64,000 nucleotides of DNA, from the NCBI RefSeq assembly GCF_014197015.1, contig NZ_JACIET010000001.1:434001-498000 (forward strand), written 5' to 3'. The DNA comes from Niveibacterium umoris. Its GTDB lineage: Bacteria > Pseudomonadota > Gammaproteobacteria > Burkholderiales > Rhodocyclaceae. The notes below the pieces were generated by a model. It saw only the letters and a program-made list of their open reading frames with translations. It was not told the DNA's origin and ran no database searches. Below are positions 9,318 to 17,720 of this stretch, in pieces (the first letter of the stretch is position 1; every line of letters starts with the position of its first letter). A program made the translations under genes and the position numbers.

Positions 9318-10576
9318 GACTCAGCGCGACGCACGATGTTGCCCGCCGACATGAACGCGACCTCGTCCTGATGGACCGGCACCAGTCGGTCTTCGAGCAC
9401 CAGTTCGTAGGGCAGTTGCGTGAGGTCAGCGACCGGGCCTTCGGCCTGCGCCTCGACGCCGCCGAGCAGTGCGAGCAGTGAGAGCCGGTAGCTTGCCGGG
9501 CCGAAGCCGCCGCCCAGCACCAGGCGCTGCGCTGGCGCGGTTTCGGCGACGTTGATCAGGCGGTCGGTCAGCTTCCAGAGCAGCGAGAGGTCTTCCGATT
9601 CCGGTGCGATGTTCTGGTCTACGACTTGCGCGGGCGGCAGGCGGGTGTCGGCTTCCATGCGCTGGACTTCTTCCGACAGCGCGCTCTCGGCGCGGTCCAG
9701 GAGTTCATGGCCGCCTGCGACAAAGTGGGTTTGCGGCGAGGCGCCGAGCGCGTCGTTGGCCAGTGCAGCGATCTCGGCGGTGGGCTTGCCGCGCAGCCAG
9801 ACCATGACGTCGGAGGACGAGACGCCGGATTCGCCGAGCGTGACGCGCTGCGATTCGATCTTGTTGAGCGCGCGCTGGAAAGCGGCATCCACCCGCGCGA
9901 GCTTGCTCTGCGCGAGGCCGATGGCGTGGGCGACGCGGGCAATCTCGGGCGTGACTTCTTCGACGTCAAGCAGCGAGCGCAGGATGTCGGTGCCTTTTTC
10001 GAGCCAGCGCACGTTGGCGGTAAGGCGGCTGCGCGCCTCGACGATGCGGAACTCGGAGCCCGACGCGATCGCCTCCTCGAAGGATTCGGTCAGTGCATTG
10101 AGCTTGGCCAGCAAGTGCTGCAGCACTTCGGGCGTAACCGTGCCAGTGACCTGCATGCCGGCGAGCTGGGTGGTGAGGAAGCCGAGCTCGGCGTCTTCGT
10201 CCTCGCCGAAGCGCAGCAGCACCGAGACCGCCGCCATCGCGTTGCGGCCCGCGTCGGTGAGCTGGTACTGGCGGTCTTCGCCGAACACCAGCAGACCGTT
10301 TTCCCGCAAGCGCGCGAGCACGGTTTCGAGCTTGATCGGGTCGAGGTAGGCGAAGTGGCGGCGCAGTTCGTCCGGGCCCCAGCGCGGGGTTTCCGCGCGG
10401 CCGCCGATTTCGCGCAGCATGTGCAGGCGGATGAAGACCTCTTCGTCACCGCCGCGGAACAGCGTAATGAATGCGGCGACCATCGCCTGCGCGCGGGCGA
10501 GCGACCACAGCGCCGGCACGTCGTCGAGCGACACGCCGGCGGCAAGGAAGTCATCGAGATTGAAGCTGTCGTTCAT
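9314..10576 (-). CDS. MksF/MukF-like kleisin candidate
   Basis: This 420-residue protein is the first gene of the SMC module, 34 bp after prfB. The N-terminal ~110 residues form a likely winged helix (helices then ...RENGLLVFGEDRQYQLTDAGRNA, with a wing-like beta hairpin). A long helical middle (about 115-330) and a C-terminal part with mixed helices and strands follow. That resembles the N-terminal WHD plus helical kleisin layout of MukF/MksF. No JetA DUF3375-type signature is visible. The call depends on context (first of kleisin, MksE-like, SMC) and fold pattern, so it is a reasoned inference. Confidence 0.6.
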   Translation of the reverse strand: MNDSFNLDDFLAAGVSLDDVPALWSLARAQAMVAAFITLFRGGDEEVFIRLHMLREIGGRAETPRWGPDELRRHFAYLDPIKLETVLARLRENGLLVFGEDRQYQLTDAGRNAMAAVSVLLRFGEDEDAELGFLTTQLAGMQVTGTVTPEVLQHLLAKLNALTESFEEAIASGSEFRIVEARSRLTANVRWLEKGTDILRSLLDVEEVTPEIARVAHAIGLAQSKLARVDAAFQRALNKIESQRVTLGESGVSSSDVMVWLRGKPTAEIAALANDALGASPQTHFVAGGHELLDRAESALSEEVQRMEADTRLPPAQVVDQNIAPESEDLSLLWKLTDRLINVAETAPAQRLVLGGGFGPASYRLSLLALLGGVEAQAEGPVADLTQLPYELVLEDRLVPVHQDEVAFMSAGNIVRRAES

Positions 10577-10609
10577 GCAGGGCGGGGCGGCAGCGCCACC
10601 CCGGGGTCC

Positions 10610-11714
10610 TTAGACGCCTTGCTTCAGGCTGGCCTGGATGAAGCCTTCCAGGTCGCCATCGAGCACTGCTTGCGTGTTGCCGACTTCGTAGTTGGTGCGC
10701 AGATCCTTGATGCGCGACTGGTCGAGCACGTAGGAGCGGATCTGGTGGCCCCAGCCGATGTCGGACTTGGTGTCTTCCAGCTTCTGCTGCTCGCTCTGGC
10801 GCTTGCGCAGTTCGGCCTCGTAAAGCCGCGCACGCAGCATCTGCCAGGCCTCGTCACGGTTGCGGTGCTGCGAACGGTCGTTCTGGCACTGCACGACGAT
10901 GCCGCTGGGGATGTGCGTCAGGCGCACCGCGGAGTCGGTCTTGTTGATGTGCTGACCGCCCGCTCCCGAGGCGCGGTAGGTGTCGGTGCGCACGTCGGCC
11001 GGGTTGATGTCGATCTCGATCGAATCATCGACCTCCGGGAACACGAATACCGAGCAGAAGCTCGTATGGCGGCGGGCGTTGGAATCGAATGGGCTCTTGC
11101 GCACCAGGCGGTGGATGCCGGTCTCGGTGCGCAGGTAGCCGTAGGCATAGTCGCCGCCGACCTTGATCGTGGCGCTCTTGATGCCGGCGACTTCGCCTTC
11201 GGATTCTTCCAGCAACTCGACGGTGAAACCCTTGCGCTCGCAGTACCGCAGGTACATGCGTTCGAGCATGCCCGCCCAATCCTGCGCCTCGGTGCCGCCG
11301 GCGCCGGACTGGATTTCGATGAAGCAGGGGCGTGGGTCCATCGGGTTGTTGAACATTCGGCGGAATTCGAGGCCGACCACCACCTCTTCCACCCCGGTGA
11401 CGTCGGCGTCGACCGCTTCGACGGTGTCCCAGTCTTCCTCGGCCTGGCCCATCTCGAACAGCTCGCGGCAATCGGTGAGCCGCGCGACGATGTCGTCGAG
11501 CGTGAGCACCACGCCTTCGAGCGATTTCTTTTCCTTGCCTAGTTCCTGAGCCCGCGCGGCATCATTCCAGACGTTCGGGTCTTCCAGTTCGCGATTGACT
11601 TCTTCGAGACGGCGATGCTTGGTCTCGTAGTCAAAGATACCCCCGTAGGGCGTGCTCGCGGGTCTTCAGATCCTCGAGCTTGTTGGCAATCGCGTTGATG
11701 CGTTCGGCGTCCAT
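10610..11714 (-). CDS. prfB: Peptide chain release factor 2 (programmed +1 frameshift)
   Basis: RF2 reads UGA and UAA stop codons. A short first frame starts at the ATG at 11714 and encodes 27 residues ending in LRGYL, then meets an in-frame TGA at 11633-11631. A +1 shift continues as DYETK... to the stop at 10610, giving about 367 residues, the normal length. The main frame carries the anticodon-mimic SPF (in VRKSPFDSN), the GGQ catalytic loop ([15 protein letters not shown]) and the C-terminal [10 protein letters not shown]. It is 52 bp downstream of the membrane 'recombinase' gene and 34 bp upstream of the kleisin-like gene. Confidence 0.97.
11629..11648 (-). promoter_or_regulatory. prfB: RF2 autoregulatory +1 frameshift site
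   Basis: On the minus strand the site reads CGGGGG, TAT, then CTTTGAC. The G-rich stretch is the internal Shine-Dalgarno-like stimulator, and CTT-TGA-C is the classic slippery stop. When RF2 is scarce the ribosome slips from CTT to TTT and reads GAC. The TGA is at 11633-11631. Confidence 0.96.
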
Positions 11715-11766
11715 GCAGGCGCTCCAGACGAATTCGGAAAAACCTTGAATTATACAGGCCGCCCGC

Positions 11767-13767
11767 TCAGGGGGCGTCTTTCGTGTTCGCAGAACGCGGC
11801 GGGATGAACAGATCCTGTGGTCGGCGGGCGATGCGGCGCAGCACGCGGCCGAAGAGATGACGGCCATATGCAAAGCGGACCTGGCGCGACTTCATCGCGG
11901 TGTAGAGCGCCAGGCTGAAACTCACCAGCAGGTTCGTCAGGCCGATCGCCGCAACTCCCAGTGAGCAACTCACGACGAGCTGCACTGGCACGTCGAAGCC
12001 TTGCGCTGCGAGGCCATAGGCGAGGTTGGCGGCGCCGAACGTGACATGGCGGATGTCCAGCGGCAGGCCGAGCAGAAAGCCGATCGTGCCCATGCAGCCG
12101 AGCATGCAGCCGAACAGGAAGTTGCCCATTAGCGCGCCGAGGTTGTTTTCGATGTACGCGGCGACCCGGTTCACCCGTTCGGCGCCGAGCCAACGCTTCA
12201 GGCCTGCGAGTTGCCGAATCCGCTGCGGAATCCGCGAATACACGCACTTGTTGTCGTAGTAACCCGAGATCAATCCCGAGAGGAACAGGCACACCCCCGC
12301 AATGGCCGCGTGCGGGATTGCGAGGCTTGCGAGCGGCCGCAGATCGGAGAGCAGGATCGTCGCTTTGGCGGTATCCACCATATTCAGACCGAAGGTCTGC
12401 ATCCAAAGCCAGCCGACGCCGAGGCTGACGCTGAAGGCCACGGCAACGTTGCCGAGGATCGCGATGAACTGGCTGCGCAGCACGTCGACGACCAGGTTCT
12501 CCAGCGTGTCGAGCGGCGGTTTGCCGTCGCGCGATTCATCCATCGTTGCAGCCAGCAGGGCGGCGGTCATGGCCGGCTGCTTGGTGGCGATCGTGAAGTG
12601 GAACAGGTGTACGACGATGAAGCCGAGGCCGTAGTTCAGGCTGTAGCCAATCGCCTCCCACAGCGGCGGCAGGTGCGCCTTGGCGGTGTAGATCTTGATG
12701 ATCGCCATGAATGCGACGATCACGCCGGCGCCCGCGGCGGCGCGGAACAGTGCCGCCTGTTCGCTGGCGGTGCTGGTGACATAGTGCTCGCCGGTGCGGC
12801 TGGCGTGCTCGGTGACCTGCAGCGCGAGCAGGTCGGTGACCCGGACCAGCAGCGCGCGGATGCTGTTTTTTTCTGCCTCGTGGGCCAGCAGTTCGCGGAA
12901 GAACGCGAGCTTCCTGCGCTGTTGCGCTTCCGAACTGTCCGGGGCCGCAAGCACCACCAGCTTGCGCATGCGTTCGATCGTCTGGCCTGCGCGCTGCGCG
13001 TCGTAGGTGAGCGCGACACTGGCGCCACCCTGCCGCGCCAGCTTGCGGATACGGGCAACATGTTGCTCGCACTGCTGCAGCAGCACGTCGAGGTGGCTCC
13101 AGTCTGGCCAGGGCAGGCTGCGGTCGGAAAGCGCCGCGAAGGCCGCGGACGAAATCGACTGCACTTCGTCGGTCTGCGCCACGAAAGGCGATTCGTGGGA
13201 CGCCGCGTCGCTGTCATAGCGCAGGAAGTCCGGCTCCAGACCCAACGCCGCGAGGCGGAAGGAGAGGATGCGCAGGGCCTCGATCATTTCCGCTTCCATC
13301 CGCCGCTCGTTGCCCGAGTAGGCGCTGCCGAAGCCGATGACGCGCAGCAGTTCGGCGATGACCTGTTCGGGGATCTCGGCGATCCAGTGCTGGCCCTTGG
13401 CCTCGCTGACCAGTGCGGCAAAAAGATCCTGCAGGTAGGTATCGTCGTGCGCCGGCGGCAGGATCTTCGAGACGACCCGTTTGGTGATCGCCCCGAAGAT
13501 GCTGTCGTTGGTCAGGATGCCCAGGTCGGCGAAGAGCGAACGCTGCAGGCGCGAGGCGAACAGGGCCGAGAGGTAGTGCCGCAGGCCCTCGGCGAGGTGA
13601 GGGCGGGTCTGCAGCGTCGAGATCAGTGCCCGCAGCCGCTGGGTGGCGGCGCCCGGCGCCTCAAGATCGCGCGGACGAAGCGCCGCGATGATTTCCAGCA
13701 GGGCTTGGGCCGAGCGGTCATCGGGTGAGGCGGCGATGTCTTCCAGTATCGGTACGAGTGCTCTCAT
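11767..13767 (-). CDS. 'Site-specific recombinase' Gcr-family multi-pass membrane protein
   Basis: This 666-residue protein matches the betaproteobacterial family annotated as site-specific recombinase (Gcr, COG4389). The sequence does not look like a recombinase. There is no tyrosine-recombinase R-H-R-Y layout and no serine-recombinase catalytic fold. The N-terminal ~320 residues are soluble and helical. The C-terminal half has about seven hydrophobic segments, for example residues near 330-350, 360-385, 430-450, 470-495 and 560-620. An envelope role is more plausible. It is upstream of prfB on the same strand and separated by 52 bp. Confidence 0.8.
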   Translation of the reverse strand: MRALVPILEDIAASPDDRSAQALLEIIAALRPRDLEAPGAATQRLRALISTLQTRPHLAEGLRHYLSALFASRLQRSLFADLGILTNDSIFGAITKRVVSKILPPAHDDTYLQDLFAALVSEAKGQHWIAEIPEQVIAELLRVIGFGSAYSGNERRMEAEMIEALRILSFRLAALGLEPDFLRYDSDAASHESPFVAQTDEVQSISSAAFAALSDRSLPWPDWSHLDVLLQQCEQHVARIRKLARQGGASVALTYDAQRAGQTIERMRKLVVLAAPDSSEAQQRRKLAFFRELLAHEAEKNSIRALLVRVTDLLALQVTEHASRTGEHYVTSTASEQAALFRAAAGAGVIVAFMAIIKIYTAKAHLPPLWEAIGYSLNYGLGFIVVHLFHFTIATKQPAMTAALLAATMDESRDGKPPLDTLENLVVDVLRSQFIAILGNVAVAFSVSLGVGWLWMQTFGLNMVDTAKATILLSDLRPLASLAIPHAAIAGVCLFLSGLISGYYDNKCVYSRIPQRIRQLAGLKRWLGAERVNRVAAYIENNLGALMGNFLFGCMLGCMGTIGFLLGLPLDIRHVTFGAANLAYGLAAQGFDVPVQLVVSCSLGVAAIGLTNLLVSFSLALYTAMKSRQVRFAYGRHLFGRVLRRIARRPQDLFIPPRSANTKDAP

Positions 13768-13924
13768 CGGGTTCCCGGATACACGCTTGGCGGACTATTC
13801 TGGCACACTGGCGGAAGACGATCCGCTTCCGGGCGAGACGGCGACGCCAAAACTTGGTAAAGTGCCGCCCCTTTCGCGGGTGGCATGGATTGCCTCCGTT
13901 TCCAGAGCGTGGAGACGTACGAAG

Positions 13925-14128
13925 ATGGATGAAGCAGACGTTGCCCAGCAGGAAGTCGAGCTGAGCTTGAAGTTGGCGCTGGAGCGCAAGGAGCCTTCGC
14001 TCGCCGCCACCGGCGTGTGCCACTTCTGTGGCGAGGCGCTGGTCGAAGGGCAGAAATTCTGCGATAGCGACTGCGAGGAAGACTACCGTCGCTTGCAGTG
14101 GCAGAAATCACAGCGTGTGCGCGGCTGA
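13925..14128 (+). CDS. Small zinc-ribbon protein
   Basis: The product has 67 residues and the start is the ATG at 13925. An acidic helix (about 1-27) is followed by a four-cysteine knuckle, CHFCGEAL then FCDSDCEEDYRR, which looks like a C-x2-C / C-x3-C zinc site of the DUF2116 type. A basic tail follows. No function is known. It lies 33 bp upstream of rpoZ on the same strand and is probably co-transcribed with it. Confidence 0.8.
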   Translation: MDEADVAQQEVELSLKLALERKEPSLAATGVCHFCGEALVEGQKFCDSDCEEDYRRLQWQKSQRVRG

Positions 14129-14161
14129 AGCCGCACAGCGCCAGTATCACGAGGAACAGAC

Positions 14162-14368
14162 ATGGCCCGAATCACGGTTGAAGATTGCCTGAAGACGATT
14201 CCGAATCGCTTCGAAATGACGCTGGCAGCAGCGATCCGCGCGCGTCAGCTTGCACGTGGCCACACGCCGCAAGTCGATGGCAGCAAGAACAAGTTTGCCG
14301 TCACGGCGCTTCGCGAAGTGGCCTCTGGTCACGTCGACCGCAGCATCCTCTCCAAGCTCGAAGCTTGA
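14162..14368 (+). CDS. rpoZ: RNA polymerase omega subunit
   Basis: The 68-residue product shows the omega signature: [24 protein letters not shown], then [15 protein letters not shown]. It helps fold and assemble the beta-prime subunit, and in proteobacteria it forms part of a ppGpp site. In many relatives rpoZ sits between gmk and spoT. Here neither is adjacent: a zinc-ribbon gene precedes it and aceK lies convergent downstream. The start is the ATG at 14162. Confidence 0.95.
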   Translation: MARITVEDCLKTIPNRFEMTLAAAIRARQLARGHTPQVDGSKNKFAVTALREVASGHVDRSILSKLEA

Positions 14369-14402
14369 TGGCCGGGCGGGCGACAGCCCGTCCTGACCGA
14401 TC

Positions 14403-14425
14403 CGGCGGCCGCATGTCGGCCGCCG
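14403..14425 (+). terminator. Hairpin between convergent rpoZ and aceK
   Basis: A CGGCGGCC stem (14403-14410) pairs with GGCCGCCG (14418-14425) around a 7-base loop. It sits in the 73-bp gap between two converging genes. There is no clear U-tract, so a bidirectional terminator is likely but not certain. Confidence 0.5.
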
Positions 14426-14441
14426 ATTCCTGAGCGACCCT

Positions 14442-16283
14442 TCAGTCCTCCGCCTCGGCGAGAAGCTCTGCTTCTCCGGCCGGGGTTTTGCTCGTCTGGG
14501 CCGCGTAGAGTTGTTCGAAGCGCAGGCGCTGCGGGTAAGGGAAGAAGTCCTCGACGTAGCCCTCGCGGATCTTGCGCTGGGTTTCCTGCCAGAAACTCGC
14601 GTCGAGCAGATCGGCGTGGTGCTTCATGAAGGCCTGCCGTACCTTGGGCAGACCGAGCAGGAAGGTGCCGAATTCTTCCGGGAACACGTCGTTGCGCGCG
14701 ACCGAGTACCAGACTTCACCGCTCATTTCGACATCCTCGTTCGGCGCGGGCGGGATGCGGCGGAAGTTGCAGTCGGTCATGAACTCGATTTCATCGTAGT
14801 CGTAGAAGACCACGCGGCCGTAACGAGTCACGCCGAAGTTCTTCCACAGCATGTCGCCCGGGAAAATGTTCGCCTGCGACATCTCGCGGATCGCGCTGCC
14901 GTATTCCTGCACGACATGATCCGTCTGTGCCTCGTCGGCCTTTTCCAGGAAGAGGTTCAGCGGGGTGAGCCGGCGCTCGATGTAGAGGTGTTTGATGACG
15001 ATCGTGTCGCCTTCCTCTTCGATGCTCTCACCGCACAGTTCGCGGAGTTCGGTAATCAGATCCGGGTGAAAGCGGTGGCGCGGCAAGGCCGCGTCAGAGA
15101 ATTCGAGTGTGTCCGCCATGCGTCCGACCCGGTCGACCTGCTTGACCATCTGGTACTTGCGCTTGACCGTCGCCCGATCCATTTCCTTCTGGATTGCCTT
15201 CTGATCCTTGATGATCTTGAAGACGTAGGGGTACGAGGGCAGCGTGAACACCGCCATCACCATGCCGCGGATGCCGGGCGCGATGATGAACTGATCCTGC
15301 GAGTGCAACAGGTGACTGACCAAGTCGCGGAAGAACATGGTCTTCCCCTGCTTGCCCAGTCCCAGCATGGTGTAAATCTCGCTGCGCGGCTTGTTCGGCA
15401 TGATCGAGCGCAGGAACTGCACATAGCCTGACGGCACTTCCATGTCGACCAGGAAGTAGGCACGCGATAGCGAGAACAGCAGCGAGATTCGCCAGGGTTC
15501 GAGCAGGATCGTGTCGAGATAGAGCTTCCCTTCTGGGGTGTGCAGCACGGCGATCGCGAAGGGGTATTCGGCATAGCCGTTGATCGCCTTGCCGATGATG
15601 TAGGCCGCCTTGTTCCGGTAGAAGGGCGAATACAGCACCTGGATCTGGCAATTGACTTCGCGCGCGGGCCATTCACCCAAGTGAGCCTCGACCGCGCGCA
15701 GGATGTAATCGACGTCGCGGTCGAGATCCTCGAACGGGATCTGCCAGCCGAAGTCCTCGATCACTCGTTTGACGTTCGCCCGCATGCCGCCCTCGTTCGG
15801 GTAGTAGCTCGAATAGGTCGGCGGGTAGGACTGGATGTACTCGGTCGAGATCGCCGGGCGGGCGAAGATGTAGTCGTTGTGGAAGTAGGTGCGGTGCAGG
15901 ATCTTGCAGCACACCGAGTTGAAGAAGCTCTCCGCCAGCTCCGGCTGCTTGTGGTTGATCAGGAAGCCGATGTAGAGCAGCTTCACCTGTTGCCAGGTCT
16001 GGTTGTCGAGCTTGTCGGCGTTGAACTCGGCGTGCAGGCGCATCACCGTTTCGGTGACGCGTTCGTCGTAGAACTGCACCCGTTCGCGCACCGCCCGCAA
16101 TTCGCCCTGCCAGTCGGCGGCTTCAAAGCGCTGTTTTGCGCTGCGAGAAGTCTCGCTGAAGATCCGGTAGTGACGGTTGAAGCCGTCGATAAGCGCCTGC
16201 GCGATGGCCTGCGCGGTGTTTCCCCCTGTTGCCAGCACGTCCACGCCGTCCCCCTCGGTGATGTCCGTTGTGCGGTTGCACAT
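14442..16283 (-). CDS. aceK: Isocitrate dehydrogenase kinase/phosphatase
   Basis: AceK phosphorylates and dephosphorylates NADP-isocitrate dehydrogenase, diverting isocitrate to the glyoxylate bypass on C2 substrates. The 613-residue product has the usual family length. It contains the all-helical N-terminal regulatory half and the C-terminal kinase-like half (VFKIIKDQKAIQKEMDR, then the EYGSAIREMSQANIFPGDMLWKNFG region and FYDYDEI). Its target gene icd is 9 kb away in the same window, and aceA/aceB are not present. The start chosen is the ATG at 16283. Confidence 0.96.
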   Translation of the reverse strand: MCNRTTDITEGDGVDVLATGGNTAQAIAQALIDGFNRHYRIFSETSRSAKQRFEAADWQGELRAVRERVQFYDERVTETVMRLHAEFNADKLDNQTWQQVKLLYIGFLINHKQPELAESFFNSVCCKILHRTYFHNDYIFARPAISTEYIQSYPPTYSSYYPNEGGMRANVKRVIEDFGWQIPFEDLDRDVDYILRAVEAHLGEWPAREVNCQIQVLYSPFYRNKAAYIIGKAINGYAEYPFAIAVLHTPEGKLYLDTILLEPWRISLLFSLSRAYFLVDMEVPSGYVQFLRSIMPNKPRSEIYTMLGLGKQGKTMFFRDLVSHLLHSQDQFIIAPGIRGMVMAVFTLPSYPYVFKIIKDQKAIQKEMDRATVKRKYQMVKQVDRVGRMADTLEFSDAALPRHRFHPDLITELRELCGESIEEEGDTIVIKHLYIERRLTPLNLFLEKADEAQTDHVVQEYGSAIREMSQANIFPGDMLWKNFGVTRYGRVVFYDYDEIEFMTDCNFRRIPPAPNEDVEMSGEVWYSVARNDVFPEEFGTFLLGLPKVRQAFMKHHADLLDASFWQETQRKIREGYVEDFFPYPQRLRFEQLYAAQTSKTPAGEAELLAEAED

Positions 16284-16353
16284 CGGCGATTCTAGCGCCG
16301 GCTCGATCGCCGGGCGATGGCGGTGGACTAGGCGTTTTCCTCAGGTGCCGCGA

Positions 16354-17622
16354 TCAGTTGTGCGCGATCACCTGATTGCGGCCGAGGTTCTTGGCCTCAT
16401 ACACGGCTGCGTCGGCGCGCTTGAAAAGCGACTCGAACGACTCGCCCGGTTTGAGTGCCGCGACACCAATGCTGCAGGTCACCGGAATTCCGTCAGGGGC
16501 CAGCGATTCGACATGGCGCCGCAAACGTTCGGCGCCGAGCGAGGCCTGTGGCAGCGCAATGCCTGGCAGCACCAGCAGCAGTTCCTCTCCGCCGTAGCGG
16601 ACGGCGATGTCCTGCGGGCGCGAGGTGCCGCGCAAGGCAGCCGCCACCGCGACGAGCACCTGGTCGCCACCCGCATGGCCGTATGTATCGTTGATTTGCT
16701 TGAAGTGATCGAGATCGATCACGACCAGCGAGAAGCTGCCGCCGGATTTGTGCGCTTCGGCGACGAGTTCCGGCATCAGTTCTTCGAGCCGGTGGCGGTT
16801 GAACAGGCCGGTCAGACGATCGCGCTGGGCCATGTCCTTGACCATCTGGTGCTGCGTTTCGAGCCTGTCGAACAATTCGGCCAGCGTGATCAGGTTGCGC
16901 AACCGCACTTCGAGTTCTTCCGGAACCACCGGTTTTTGCACGTAATCATTGGCGCCGGCGCGCAAGATCTCCACCCGTCGGGCGGTATTGTCGCTGGCCG
17001 ACAGGGCAAGAATCGGCGTGCGGCCGGGCCGGCCTTCCAGCGCCCTCACGAAGCGGATCACATCGAGACCGGTCTTGATTCCGGCCAGCATGAAATCGGT
17101 GACGATGAGGGTGAATTGGCGTCGCGCGAGCGCTTCGATCGCCAGTTCGCCGGACTTGATCACCTCGACCGCCAGGCCGATGGTCTGCATGATCCGGGTG
17201 CAGAACTGGGCCGTCGACTCGGTGTCTTCGATCAGCAGCACTTTGCCGCTGAGCTTTCGGGTGACTTTGCTCAGCCAGGCATCGATGTAGGCCTCGAACT
17301 CCGCCTGACTGGACTTGTGGAAGCATTCCGAGAATCCGGCCGCGAGCGCAGCATCAACATGCGCCTTGTCGCGGTTGGATGTAATCGCGACGAACGGCAG
17401 CACATTGCCGCGTTGGTTGGCGCGATTGCACATCAGCAGATCCGAGGCCTGCATGTCGCCCAGCTCGAGCGCCACACACGCCAGATCGATGTTCTCGCTC
17501 TCCAGCGCAATCAAGGCCTGGCAGCCGTTCTCCGCCTGCACGACATCGACGTTTCGTGCGGCGAATACCGACGAAAACACGTTGCGCATGAAACGGGATG
17601 GGTCGGCGACGAGGGCTTTCAC
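16354..17622 (-). CDS. REC-REC-GGDEF response regulator
   Basis: This 422-residue cytoplasmic regulator has two receiver domains and a GGDEF domain, a PleD-like layout. The first REC (about 1-120) appears degenerate: the expected phosphoacceptor strand reads ACVALELG, with no Asp. The second REC (about 127-245) has the acidic pair in LLIEDTE, the Asp in VTDFML and the Lys in QKPV, so it should be phosphorylatable. The GGDEF loop reads GGEEL at 344-348 instead of GGEEF. The RPQD sequence at the I-site spacing is kept. It is likely an active cyclase with a pseudo-receiver in front. No kinase gene is adjacent. Confidence 0.9.
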   Translation of the reverse strand: MKALVADPSRFMRNVFSSVFAARNVDVVQAENGCQALIALESENIDLACVALELGDMQASDLLMCNRANQRGNVLPFVAITSNRDKAHVDAALAAGFSECFHKSSQAEFEAYIDAWLSKVTRKLSGKVLLIEDTESTAQFCTRIMQTIGLAVEVIKSGELAIEALARRQFTLIVTDFMLAGIKTGLDVIRFVRALEGRPGRTPILALSASDNTARRVEILRAGANDYVQKPVVPEELEVRLRNLITLAELFDRLETQHQMVKDMAQRDRLTGLFNRHRLEELMPELVAEAHKSGGSFSLVVIDLDHFKQINDTYGHAGGDQVLVAVAAALRGTSRPQDIAVRYGGEELLLVLPGIALPQASLGAERLRRHVESLAPDGIPVTCSIGVAALKPGESFESLFKRADAAVYEAKNLGRNQVIAHN

Positions 17623-17640
17623 GCGCGCTCCGCGGTATTC

Positions 17641-17710
17641 ACCGGCCGCAGGGTGCGGCCGGTTCGCCCATGGTTAACGGCTGGCGGGCCAGAAAGCTTG
17701 AAGGCCCGCC
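17641..17710. terminator. Two GC-rich hairpins between the oligopeptidase and REC-GGDEF genes
   Basis: A perfect 10-bp inverted repeat is at 17641-17650/17654-17663 with a 3-base loop. A second stem, GGCGGGCC (17683-17690) with GGCCCGCC (17703-17710), follows. Neither has a U-tract. They probably mark the 3' end of the oligopeptidase transcript, but this is inferred from place and shape. Confidence 0.4.
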
Positions 17711-17720
17711 GGCAGGCGAT

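Noticed and set aside
5521..10576. A complete Wadjet (JetABCD) defence system
   Set aside because: No JetD/MksG-like topoisomerase-type nuclease is present, and the kleisin-like protein does not show a JetA (DUF3375) signature. A condensin-like MksBEF reading fits better.
9626..11542. A long plus-strand frame opposite prfB and the kleisin-like gene
   Set aside because: It crosses the frameshift site and intergenic gap of well-supported minus-strand genes without any coding signature.
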